DNA of 64,000 nucleotides, from NCBI RefSeq assembly GCF_036785885.1, contig NC_092324.1, forward strand, positions 26,029,001 to 26,093,000, read 5' to 3'. The notes below the pieces were generated by a model, which did not search any database, had not been told where the DNA came from, and saw only the letters and a program-made list of their open reading frames with translations. Position numbers and translations under genes: made by a program. Source of the stretch: Coffea arabica (taxonomy: Eukaryota; Streptophyta; Magnoliopsida; Gentianales; Rubiaceae). Positions 17,904-28,600 of the stretch are shown here, piece after piece (within the stretch, counting starts at the first letter, position 1; every line of letters starts with the position of its first letter).

Positions 17904-20455
17904 CACAGAAAATTATAGAGAGGCAATGATGGACAAAGATTTTAGGAGTCAATTTCTAATTTTTTGTTTCTTCCGGACAACATACTCCAGTAAAATCATT
18001 ACTAAATTCTTTTAAATCTATCCAATATCAGGTGATAAATATTGTATGGTAAGATGATTTTGTTGCAAAATATCTGACATTTTAAAACGTCTGTTTCCAA
18101 GATGTTGTCTAGTAATGTAACAGTAAGGACTGAAGAATTATCATTTTGCAAGTTGATTGCAGGTTGCAATTAGAGATCTCAATCATTAATTGTACTACCT
18201 TATAAGCTGTGAATTATGGAAGTAAATTGGCAATTTTAGAACTTTAGTTTGTCAAAGCTGAAAACTCAACAGATTTTCAAGAGCAAGTTATTTGATGTGG
18301 AGTGTGGACAGTTTAACACGATGCCAAAGCTGAAAAACTTTTTGTATTTACATCTACGGTACAAAATTCTTTTTTTTTTTTAAATAAAAACTAGCAGTTT
18401 ACTTTTGCTCATCTCATATGTCTGCTACTTCCAGTTTACTTTTGTATTTCCATCATGACTGCTATTTCTCTTTAAACTTGAGATTCTACCGGGATGGAAA
18501 TGCTTGCTCTGATCTCTTTTAAATATATTTATCATCTTGCTCCAAATTATCTGATAATTGGTATTCCTCTATTGAAGTTGTCATATGAGATTTTAAGAGT
18601 AAAATAGTTGTAATTAGCTCTGCCTGTTGCATCTTGCAGTCTCAAAGAGATCGCCTTCAGGGCAATTCTGAGGCTCTCTTCCTTTCATGCTCGTGGTGCC
18701 ACTCATTGTCATTATTGTTATAGAACTTCTCCTTTTTCAGTGTTTTGAACAAAAACTAATAAGGTTTCCATGATACTTCTGGTACTTGTAGACTGACCAG
18801 AAAGATTTGATATCTTCTTGCTGATTTAGGTTAGAAAAGAACAACAAAAACAAATATTGATTTAGCTTTCTGAATAATTGACTAAACAAGAATGTCATGC
18901 AATTTCTAGTTTTCTGTTTTGAAGTGACTAGGAGTTTTGGATTGCTAAAGTGATCAGCTCCCTACCTTATGATTCTAGAGGGAGTAAATAGTGGCTCCAA
19001 AGTTTAATGGCCCCTTGAAGGCGCATTTATCAAGCTTCTTGAACCATTTGATTAGTGATTTGTTCGATAAGTCATGTAAATGATGGGTTTCTGTCTCACT
19101 TTTCGTTGGTTGTGATTTTCTAGCCCGAAAGATTTCAGGAGTTTCCAGAGCTGTTGGTCATCAAATTGGTTTTTGGTTCTAAGAGTCCAGTGAGTTCAGA
19201 TATACTACTCTTCTTTTACTATGCAATTTTGACTTTTAAATACTTTGATTCTGAATATATTACAACTAAAACTTGAGAAATCTTCTCGTAATGGAAGATG
19301 TTTTTTCAGAGCATCTTCTAACACAATCAAGTCTAAGCTGCAAGTTTTGAAGCATATCGCTGTGGTTAGTCGAGACTGCCAAGCATGCTTGTTGGCTGCA
19401 ATTATTTCATCCGCTGTGATGATGGCTATTAAGCTCATTCTACCACCTATACTTGTTGATATTGCTCATCTCTTCATGGTAAGTTCTTATTTTAGTGTTT
19501 CAAATACAACAAAAATGTCATGCAACTATGTGCTGGCTTTATTCTTGACTACATGCTGTCTTGAGTTTCTTAAGTTTGAGTTTTTGTGTTTTGCAGTGAT
19601 TTTACACTCGAAGATCAACATTAACCTTGATAGCTCGCTCTTACTATCATTTGTAATGAAGTCCTGTGATCCCTTGTTGAACCAGATCCTGATTCAGTCA
19701 GATCAGATGAAAACATCCGGGATGGAATTCCCTTTTGCTCTCTGCCTCGGATGGCCAAAGCCTGAGATCTTCCTTGTCAGCTGGTGATTTTAAACTGTCC
19801 AACCGATTCAGCAATTTGTAGACATGTTAATGAGGTGCTCTTTTACTTCTTTTGGAACTCAATTTGCCATATCTTCCGTGCTGCTTGTAGTTCAAAGTAG
19901 CCAGTATTTTGCAGCAGAAAGATGTGGATTAGCTTAACCCTGCTAGATAACTTGCATCCTTCTTGAAAGTTGTATCTTAGCTCTATAACAGGCAACGTAT
20001 TTTTTCTCAAGTGTTCCGCAGTTGACTACAGGTTGTGTCCGATGGTACCTTTCCATTGCTCCTTGCATCTGTAAAGCTCAGACGGGACTCAGAGCACAAA
20101 GAATCCCACTTGCCAAGGCACCAATTTCTATTCAAGAAAGGATCCCACTTGGTGGATGGGAACGTTGGAGAGATGAAATTATGGAAATCAATTGAACAGG
20201 ATTATATAGGAACATATAAGGTCAACCTTAGTTCATCAAACTGACATTTAACGTAGCATCTATTTGTAAAATTACTTCTATGTGAACTTGTCTCATGAGG
20301 CACTAATGTGACATTGATCTTACACATCTTGGCCTCAAATCATTTTCATTGTAGCTCAGGGTATGTTACAATTAAAGCATTTCTACTTTTCTATGCCTCT
20401 TAAGACTTTGACGGCCAATATAAGTAAATCATCTCATATCCGTATCAGTACAGAA
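17904..20455 (+). other. Non-coding region, repeat unit 2
   Basis: Contains the second copy (about 19090-19840) of the repeat at 15770-16440. A 180-codon open frame at 19245-19787 lies wholly within this repeat, matches no family I recognise and is not preserved in the first copy, so I do not call it a gene. The rest is AT-rich with no further signal seen. Confidence 0.4.
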
Positions 20456-20488
20456 AGTAGTAGTAGTAGTAGTAATAATAATAATAAT
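20456..20488. repeat. AGT/AAT trinucleotide microsatellite
   Basis: About six AGT units followed by about five AAT units. Confidence 0.9.
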
Positions 20489-21526
20489 TTCTACACAGAA
20501 GGAAGGAATTAGCGCTGTCCTCGCCGATTAGTGCTGTCTTCGCCGTACACTTGCCGGAATTGTCCCCTACGATTAGTGCTGCTCTCAGAAGTCGCTCTTC
20601 TCTCTTTGATTCTAAGCAGTTCCATTTTCCCTTCTTTTTTTTTCTGTTCTTTTTAAATTTTCAATCAATGTAACTGGTTTTAGCATTTTCTACTTAGTTC
20701 TTGAACTGCATTCAAAAGAATTTTGCCAGCCTATCTCATGGTGGTAGCATTTGATGGTTCGAATTATATATTATTCGCCCTTTCCCTTGAAACTGGCAAA
20801 CTTATTAGGTTAAGAAACTACAGTAAATATTATGCGCAAGTCCCAAACTTTGCCAACATTAGACTAGTGCATGGACGTTTATAATTTTCGAGTATTGATC
20901 ACTCATTTGAAATTTTGTTTCCCCTTAATGAGAGTTATGGAAATTTATGGAAAGTTCTATTACACAGCGATGTAGAAATGAGAAATCTCTATTTTGCTGA
21001 AATGCTGATTTGTGTTGTATATTTAAAACCATGGGGGTTTTTCTGTGTATTAAGCTTATCATAGGGTTTTTTTTTTATTTTTTACCCTTCTATATTTTGG
21101 TAATTTTGACATTTCATAGATTCCATTACAAATGATTATTTCCATCACTTTGACAATGTAGTCCAAATTATAAAGAGGTTATAAATAGCTTTTAAAAATA
21201 CAGGGGGTTATGTGAAAATTAGTTATACCACAGGAGGGTAAAGTGTAATTTGCCTTTATTTTAATCAAAAGCATAAGGGGATTTTATATATGTTTCCAAA
21301 GTATAGGGAGTTAACTTGAACATTCGATTAATCATAAGGAGGTTTTTTGTATTTAACCCAAAAAGAAAATGGTTGCTGGAGTTGCAATTATGATTGTCAT
21401 TTTCCCTTTCTTTTTTCCTGTTTTGTCATATTTTAAATCCTTGATTGTCATATTTTACACAATCCAAGGCTCCAGCATGTGGATCAAAAGCATATGAAGG
21501 CCCGAGCAACGACCAGTAGAGAAAAA
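20489..21526. other. Intergenic DNA with MITE-B fragment
   Basis: Non-coding. Positions about 21040-21262 resemble a decayed MITE-B copy, ending 'ccacaggagggtaaagtgta' then 'atttgcc'. Nothing else recognisable. Confidence 0.45.
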
Positions 21527-22059
21527 TGTAGTTTTGGTACCCAAATTTTAACACATGAGCAGTTTTAATCCCCAAATTTTGGACAAAAACAAATCTTATA
21601 CTCAAATTTTTAATATTTGAGAATATTTAGCACCCTTGACAATTTTTTTACAAAATGCTATCGGAAAAAATCACGTGATAGTCGCATGTCCAACAACTAT
21701 TGCATAAAAAAAAATACCAGTGAAATGTAAAATATCCTTCTAACACTAAGTACCAAGATATTTTAAAAACTTTAATCACTTACACAACTCTACTCATCTT
21801 ATTTCTTTTCTTCTTCTTTTACTGTATTTCATCTTCCTCTTAGAGTTAGAAAGATATTTTACATTTTTGTGACATTTTTTTATAGAATAATTATCGAACA
21901 TATGACTATCACGCGACTCTTTCAAGTAACAATTTGGAAAAAATCACTAAGGCTACTAAATGTGCTCAAATATTGAAAGTTTGGGTACCAGATTTATTTT
22001 TGTCCAAAATTTGGGGATTAAAACTGCTCACGTGTCAAAATTTAGATACCAAGATTACA
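21527..22059. repeat. Long foldback (inverted-repeat) element
   Basis: Two arms of roughly 215-230 bp (about 21527-21755 and 21846-22059) are imperfect reverse complements, with outer ends TGTAGTTTTGGTACC and the complement of TGTAATCTTGGTATC. A shared core CAGTTTTAATCCCCAAATTT appears in both arms. The roughly 90-base centre is the loop. No clear target duplication was found. It could be a MITE; a transcript through it would form a long hairpin able to feed the small-RNA pathway. Confidence 0.8.
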
Positions 22060-22499
22060 GGCCTCACAAGTTCTATGCAGGAAATAAGCCTCACAAGTTT
22101 CATTATGTATAAGTTGATGTAAATTAACAATTTACTCTTAATTTACACCAAATTGACCTTAACATGCACTAAATGATAATAATCAATTTATATCCAAGTG
22201 TATCTGATTTATACCGAATAATCACAAATTAATATACACTAAACTGTACCTGATTTACATTAAACTGGACCTGATTCAGACCAAAATCTGACTAATTTAC
22301 ATCAAAGATCAATTTGCACGAAATTGTATGAAACATAAATTGTGAGGCCCTGGATCCAAGTAGCAACCTCTTCCCTGTTGCAAAAGCATGCAAGTTTGTC
22401 AAAGTCTTGTTGCTTCTGCTGAAGAAAAGAATAGTTCCTTACTGCTTCCACCCAGAGCTAAAACTTTCCATTGCAAAAAGTATCCAAGGAACAAAAAGA
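22060..22499 (+). other. Leader-like CNL flank before gene stub
   Basis: Positions 22060-22340 are AT-rich with repeated 'tttacac/ttacatc' words and no gene. Positions about 22360-22499 resemble a CNL leader ('gcaaaaagtatccaaggaac'), running into the ATG at 22500. Confidence 0.45.
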
Positions 22500-22580
22500 A
22501 TGGCTGATGTACTTATTGCTTCCACAATAAAGGTAGCATGCATTCAGCCCTGCTTGTATGTACATCATCTGTGTATATAA
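22500..22580 (+). pseudogene. CNL gene start, aborted after about 26 codons
   Basis: Reads MADVLIASTIKVACIQ and reaches a stop at 22578. The first 12 residues match the start of both CNL genes in the window (MADAVISATIQV and MADALISSTIQV); then the similarity stops abruptly at codon 12/13. The rest of the gene is absent downstream. This is a decapitated relic of a CNL left by deletion or recombination, not a small gene. Confidence 0.7.
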
Positions 22581-22630
22581 AATTTATCCTAAAAGGAATA
22601 TTAGGTAGAATTTTTAATATTTCTATTTTT

Positions 22631-22865
22631 AATAATTCTTGCCTCTTAATTTTCTAATGCTAATGATTTATTTAACAAAAAGGGTTTGCCTCAAGTACCT
22701 TCAAAGCAAATTTTTGATGTCTTCAAAGTACTTCTTAAATTTTCGGCTTTAATAATTCTTGCCTCTATATTTTCTAATGTCTAATGATTTTATTTAAAAA
22801 CAGGTTAACGTCAAGTATCTTCAATGTGTGTTTTCAATGACCTTGCAAAAGGTATGAAGATAAAT
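22631..22865. repeat. Tandem duplication, 120-bp unit
   Basis: Two copies starting 'aataattcttgcctct' at 22631 and 22751, about 75-80% alike. The second ends near 22865. Confidence 0.7.
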
Positions 22866-22902
22866 TCTTAACGGAGGATCCTTTGTATTTTTAGGTGGTT
22901 TC

Positions 22903-23040
22903 TTTTTTTTTTTTTTTTGAAACATTAGGTTAGCTCATTTTTATGTTCATACATGAGAAGTAAAAATTGAGAGAATTGAATCTAGGACCTTTTATTCTTG
23001 AAGTACTTTAATCATTAAATCAGAACCGCCTTAGCCCATT
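22903..23040 (-). mobile_element. tRNA-derived SINE, minus strand
   Basis: On the minus strand: A-box-like GGCTAAGGCGG, about 45 bases later a B-box-like GATTCAATTCT, and a terminal run of 16 A (the T run at 22903-22918). This is the architecture of a plant tRNA-derived SINE. No clear target duplication was identified, so the 5' edge is approximate. Confidence 0.6.
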
Positions 23041-23559
23041 TATTTCTTATTATATTTTATTGTTCTGTTTGAATTCTATGTTCTATTTGTCAAGGCTATA
23101 TAGTGTTGGAGTGCTTACTAGAAGAGTGTATTTTGATTTATATATATGAATTTGAGTACTTCAGTTTGTTTCATTTACTTAAAGTTCAATTGAACTGGGG
23201 AGAAATGCAGCGTGCAATACATGTACTACACCTAAACTAGCTAGTATTTTTCAAAGAACTAGTTAAAGAAACTGAAAACCAAAAGAATTGCTCTATTTTG
23301 ATGCTTAAAGTTAAAATTTAACAAAGAATTTAGTATGTCAATGATGTTATATGTTAGGTTAATATGATCACGGTGCAAAGCACGTGACATGTTATTAGTC
23401 ATTAGAAGTTGAGGTGAAACATGGGATTGTAACATTTGTGTCGTACCACTTAAAATTTCTCACAAAACAGGATGATTGTACTCCTTCATTAATTAAGGAT
23501 CGAAGTAATAGTTTTCCTCTTTGATTCTACTCCAAGAATCACCAGAACATTCGAGGTCT

Positions 23560-24263
23560 TTGACATTGAAAACCAAGTGCAGGAATTTACTCACTAAATT
23601 ATTTTTCCACAAATCAAAAGGCTCGGCATTCGAGCGCAAAAGGAGCAAACAATTCGAAAAAGGAAAAGAAGCAGTAAGAAAAGCCCAGCACTGACTTGGG
23701 AACTTTCAAGTGAAACGCCGAGTAGGAGCTTTGGAGGAAATTGCGCGCAAGTTTGTCAAAAGAAGAAGCAGCACTCTTTTTTCTAAGCCGATCGAGAAAG
23801 CTTATTGGATAAACCTTGTTGGCCCCTAATTAGTATTACTGCCGTTTGAAATTCATTTGATTCTTAGCTGGATCACATCTCGGCGCTATCTTTTTTATTC
23901 GTGTCTCAGCTGGATAAACCAATGCTTGTGATTTGTTGCTGTGAATATGGTGCCTCCAAAGTTCAAACTGTCAATCAGCTGTAGCATTTTCTTTTTCATG
24001 ATCTATTTAAAAGAGAGTTGCCTCAATTACCATCAAAGTGTATTTTCGATGTCATTACAAAACGCTTTATTAAATGATTATAAATTGTGGACAAATTCAC
24101 CATTAAAATGCATGCAAACTAATTGTGAAATGGAGGAACAAAGATGAATACAAGGGATCTCCAATTTTCATAATAAACAAACTCCTCAAATTTTCACCAC
24201 TTAATTTTTGTATATTGTACATAAACAAGACATTTGCTTCAAAATGACTGATGTTTTAAAGTG
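23560..24263 (+). repeat. CNL 5'-flank duplicate
   Basis: Shares 'cagcactgacttgggaactt', 'gtttgtcaaaagaagaagca' and 'cttgttggcccctaatta' blocks with the other CNL-flank copies. No coding sequence follows. From about 24180 it is collinear with 57590-57665, interrupted by LTR-A copy 2. Confidence 0.55.
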
Positions 24264-25233
24264 CTAGATGACAAGAGTGTTGCCTGTGCAATAATAAATT
24301 TCTACTCACAAAAAGATATAAATGAGTATAATGACAAAAATGGTCGTCTTCACAGGGATTAGAAAAAAAATCTATTTCTTTCTAAGTAAAAGCTAATAGG
24401 TTGGGGGGGGGAGGGAGGGGGTTTGGAGAATTAAAACTAAAGTAAATAATCAATGTGACTGAAAATAATTAAACTAAAGCAAATTAAATTCAACTTAAGA
24501 ATAGACAAGCTCTAGCCAAAGACAAAACTCCGGAAATGGTTCAAATAACTGATCATCGATGCAATAATTATCTCAATTATTTGCTAATAATTAGGTTATA
24601 GTTGTCATACACGTGATAAACAATCAGTTTTTTCTTAGTGTCTCGATAGTTAAAATACGTCCGTTAACTGCTTCTCTAACCAAGAAACAACCCTAGGTAC
24701 GCCCATAAAATTTAATTTCTTGATTGCATTAGAAACTAGAAAACCCTTGTTCTAATCAATAAACACACTACCGGGATTTATTTAAATCAAATCGTATGTC
24801 TTCCTAACATGGCACCAATTACGCTAATCGCCACTAATTTAAATAATTAAAAAATTACAGATTTAACTATGTTAATTGGCTTTAGTTTGTTAAGTTGAAT
24901 TAAATATCAGGTGCCCATAATATCCAAACAACAAAACAACCATGAGAAATTAAATCGAAAAACATACGAATACTAACAAATAAGAGAAATAGATGAAAAT
25001 AGTTAGATCTCACAGATGTAGATGAACCAAATCTTTCGTTATTTCTTAACTAAAAAAAAGAACTTAGTTGCACATGACTAATTCGAACAATTCACACGAT
25101 TTTTCTCAAAGCCAGCCGCATAAGTCTTTGATAAAAAGAAAAACTAAAGAAACTGAATAATAAGAGAAAAGCCAAGCGGCTCCCCTCCTTGACACGGGAC
25201 TAGCCACGATGGCTCCCCCTCGTTTCTTGCTTC

Positions 25234-25620
25234 TGTCAGGCTGCAAAATTCATGTTCTCAGGCGTAATAAGGGGCTCAATTGAGCATTAGTTAGTTTAGT
25301 CAGTTGATTAGTTAAACGATGCTGTTCCAGAGCTTATTAAGCATTCCAAACGGTACCGTTCCACTTAGTCAGACAGTTAGGCGGTTAAATCAGCTGTTAG
25401 CTAATGTCAGGTTGTTAGAGTTGGTTATAACTGGGACCCGCGTGTAAGAAAGGATTACGAAATTGCATTTGATTCTTCTGATTTCCTTCACTCCTTTCTT
25501 CTTTCTCTCTCTCTCTATTTCTCTTATTTCCTCTCTTCTGTTCTTCCCCAATTCCCTGATCTTTCCCAATCAATTGACCCTGATTTCCACAATTCCAGAA
25601 TTATCCTTGAGATCGTGACA
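25234..25620 (+). repeat. Chromovirus 5' LTR
   Basis: TGTCAGGCTGCAAA...GAGATCGTGACA with TGTCA/TGACA inverted ends. Contains a CT-rich stretch near 25490-25560. The direct copy is at 30298-30685. Confidence 0.95.
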
Positions 25621-25623
25621 AAG

Positions 25624-25635
25624 TGGTATCAGAGC
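25624..25635 (+). promoter_or_regulatory. Chromovirus primer-binding site (tRNA-Met)
   Basis: TGGTATCAGAGC, exact match, three bases after the 5' LTR. It is the same primer used by the gag-only element. Confidence 0.93.
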
Positions 25636-25664
25636 AGCGATCCTTGGAAACTGTACCACGATCA

Positions 25665-28600
25665 ATGGCGGAGAGCACCAGATTCCGCACCATTGAAGAG
25701 CAGGTAAGGAAGCAAGAAGCTAAGCTCCAGGAGCTTGTAGAGTCCCTGCAGGCGTCCAAAGCTGAGCACCAGCAGGTTAGGAAAGACTTGAAGATGGAGT
25801 TGGAAGAAAACAACAGACGAATGGAGAACTTGTTATCGGGAATGGAGCAGAATGTCAACCAACTTCTTGAGCAAAAATTCAGTGAGCTGTTACTGAAGAT
25901 GACGCCTGGAAAGGAGAAGGTGACCGAAGGAGGTAACAGGACGGTAGATCAAATGCCACTTCTACCAACTCCACCAGCTCATCAAAGGTTGGCAGTAGAT
26001 TGCGAGGGCCAAAGGATCTTCAAGAAGGATTGGGGTAAGTTCCAGCTTCCAAATCCTCCTAAGATTGATCTGCAAATGTTTACTGGAGAGAATCCTAGAG
26101 AATGGTTGCGCAAATGTAACAAATACTTCCTGAATTATCAAGTGCCGGATGAGCACAAGGTAGATGTAATTGAGATGTATCTAGAAGGCAAAGCTGACCG
26201 GTGGTTTCAAGGAGTACAAATTGAGAAACCTAAGCTTAGTTGGGAAGAATTTGGAGAACTGCTTTGTCGCAGATTTAATGATAGAACTTGTAAAGATGTA
26301 GTGGAGAAATTTAATAAGCTGCAACAGTTAGGAAATGTTGAAGATTACCAGGAGAAGTTTGAGGAGTTGAAGGCCTTAATGATGATTAAAAATCAAAATC
26401 TGGATGAGAATTACTTCATTTCTAGTTTCATTAGTGGGTTGAAGGAGGAAATCAAGCCCATGATCAAAATGTTAAAACCTCTGACCCTGACTCAAGCATT
26501 TGAACTGTCTCAGTGGCAAGAATACTCCTTGAAATTGCAGCATAAGAGTACCAAGGAGAATGTCAAACCTCTAGGAGAAAACAGACTGGGGTTGACACGA
26601 AGCACTACAACAAATCAAGGAGCTACTTCATATAAGGTTCCCTTCTACAACAGCCATAAACCTGTTAAGCTGGGAAATTTACAGGAAAGTACTAAGGATA
26701 CTAGGAGACTTTCTGCACAAGAAATGCAGTTTAGGAGAACTAATGGACTCTGTTTCAAGTGTGGGGACAGATATGGGGTAGGACATCAGTGTAAGGTAGG
26801 CCACACGAACTGCATGATACTGGAAGAAGAGGAGGAAGCTACCTTTAAAGATGCTCTGGGGGAACAGGATGAGCAAACAGGAAATCCTGGACAGATAATG
26901 GAACTGTCCTTGAATGCTTTATCTGAGGCATTAAAGAGGAAAACCATCACACTCACATGGGTCTTGAATGGAGAAGAGGTGTCCATCCTAGTGGACACTG
27001 GGAGTTCTGATAGTTTTATCAACAGTGAGCTGGTTTTTGGAATGGATATCAAATACCAGTGGGTGGATCAACCCTTCTCTGTTATCATGGGTAATGGAGC
27101 TTGTGTCACCAGCAATGCTGTATGTCCAGGTGTGCAGTGGAGTATCAATCAGCACCACTTCAGGTTTAATCTTAAGGCGATGGAACTAGGAGGATGGGAT
27201 ATCATATTGGGGGTAGATTGGATGACACACTTTAGTCCCATTACTTTTGATTTCCAACAACTTAAGATTTCATTGCACCATGAAGGAGGGGAAATTCATC
27301 TACATGGACAAGCAGATAACTGTGACCTGGACTTGATCAGAGGCAAAGACTTGAGGACCTTTATTGAATACAAAAGGCAGATGTGTCTGGCCATGAGTTC
27401 TCAACAGCGTGAAGAGAGCAGATTGGATACCACCCCTCTGGAAGTGCACCAGCTGCTACAGGAGTTTGAGGATGTATTCCAATCACCACAGTCACTACCC
27501 CCAAGCAGAAGTGTAGACCACGAAATACCCCTTAAACCAGATGCCCAACCCTTCAAACTCAAACCTTATAGATACCCTCATTGTCACAAGGAGGAAATAG
27601 AGAGGCAAGTGACTGAAATGCTGCAGAAGGGCATTGTCAAACACAGCAACAGTCCCTTTGCCTCTCCTATGTTGTTGGTCAAGAAGAAAGAAGGCACCTG
27701 GAGATTCTGTGTAGATTACAGAAAGCTGAATGAGCTCACTGTCAAGGATAGATTTCCAATACCCAACGTGGATGAATTACTGGATGAATTAGCAGGATCT
27801 GTATTCAAAACCAAACTGGATTTGACAGCAGGGTACCATCAGATCAAGGTCAAACCACAGGACTCTTTCAAAACAGCCTTCCAGACCCATTGTGGTCACT
27901 TTGAATTTCTGGTAATGCCTTTTGGCCTTACCAATGCTCCTGCAACCTTCCAATCGTTGATGAATCAGATATTTCAACCTTATTTGAGGAAATTTGTCTT
28001 GGTCTTCTTTGATGATATCTTAATATACAGCCCCACCTTAGAGGATCACATCCAGCATTTGAGACTTGTGTTGAATCTGCTGAGGGATAATCAACTGTTT
28101 GTGAAGAAGTCCAAGTGTGCATTTGCTCAGAGGAGGGTAGACTATCTGGGACATACTATTACTGACAAGGGAGTTAGCATGGATGACTCCAAGGTCAGTA
28201 GCATATTACAGTGGCCTGTACCTCAAACTGTAAAGGAATTAAGGGGGTTCTTGGGATTAACGGGCTACTACAGAAGGTTTGTAAAACATTATGGCCAGGT
28301 GTTCAAGCCTCTGACTGAACTGCTCAGGAAAGATAGTTTCAGGTGGAGTGAAAAAGCACAGGCAGCCTTTGAGCACTTGAAGGAGTTGATGTGCTCAGCC
28401 CCAGTTCTTACATTACCATATTTTACCAAGGCATTTGTAGTTGAAACAGATGCCAGTGGGGGTGGTATTGGGGCAGTTCTGATGCAGGAAGGACACCCCA
28501 TTGCTTTTCTGAGCAAGGCATTGTCACCCAGGAATTTGGGACTGTCAGTATACGAAAAGGAGCTACTTGCTCTAGTGATGGCAGTCACTAAATGGAGGCA

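Noticed and set aside
17438..18015. Several frames around the MITE at 17.5 kb
   Set aside because: Produced by the CG-containing inverted repeats of the MITE.
19245..19787. 180-codon plus-strand frame
   Set aside because: Lies in a non-coding repeat whose other copy (about 15.9-16.4 kb) does not keep the frame; no domain recognised.
20035..20244. 69-codon frame
   Set aside because: No recognisable family, no paralog support; could be chance. Left unannotated.
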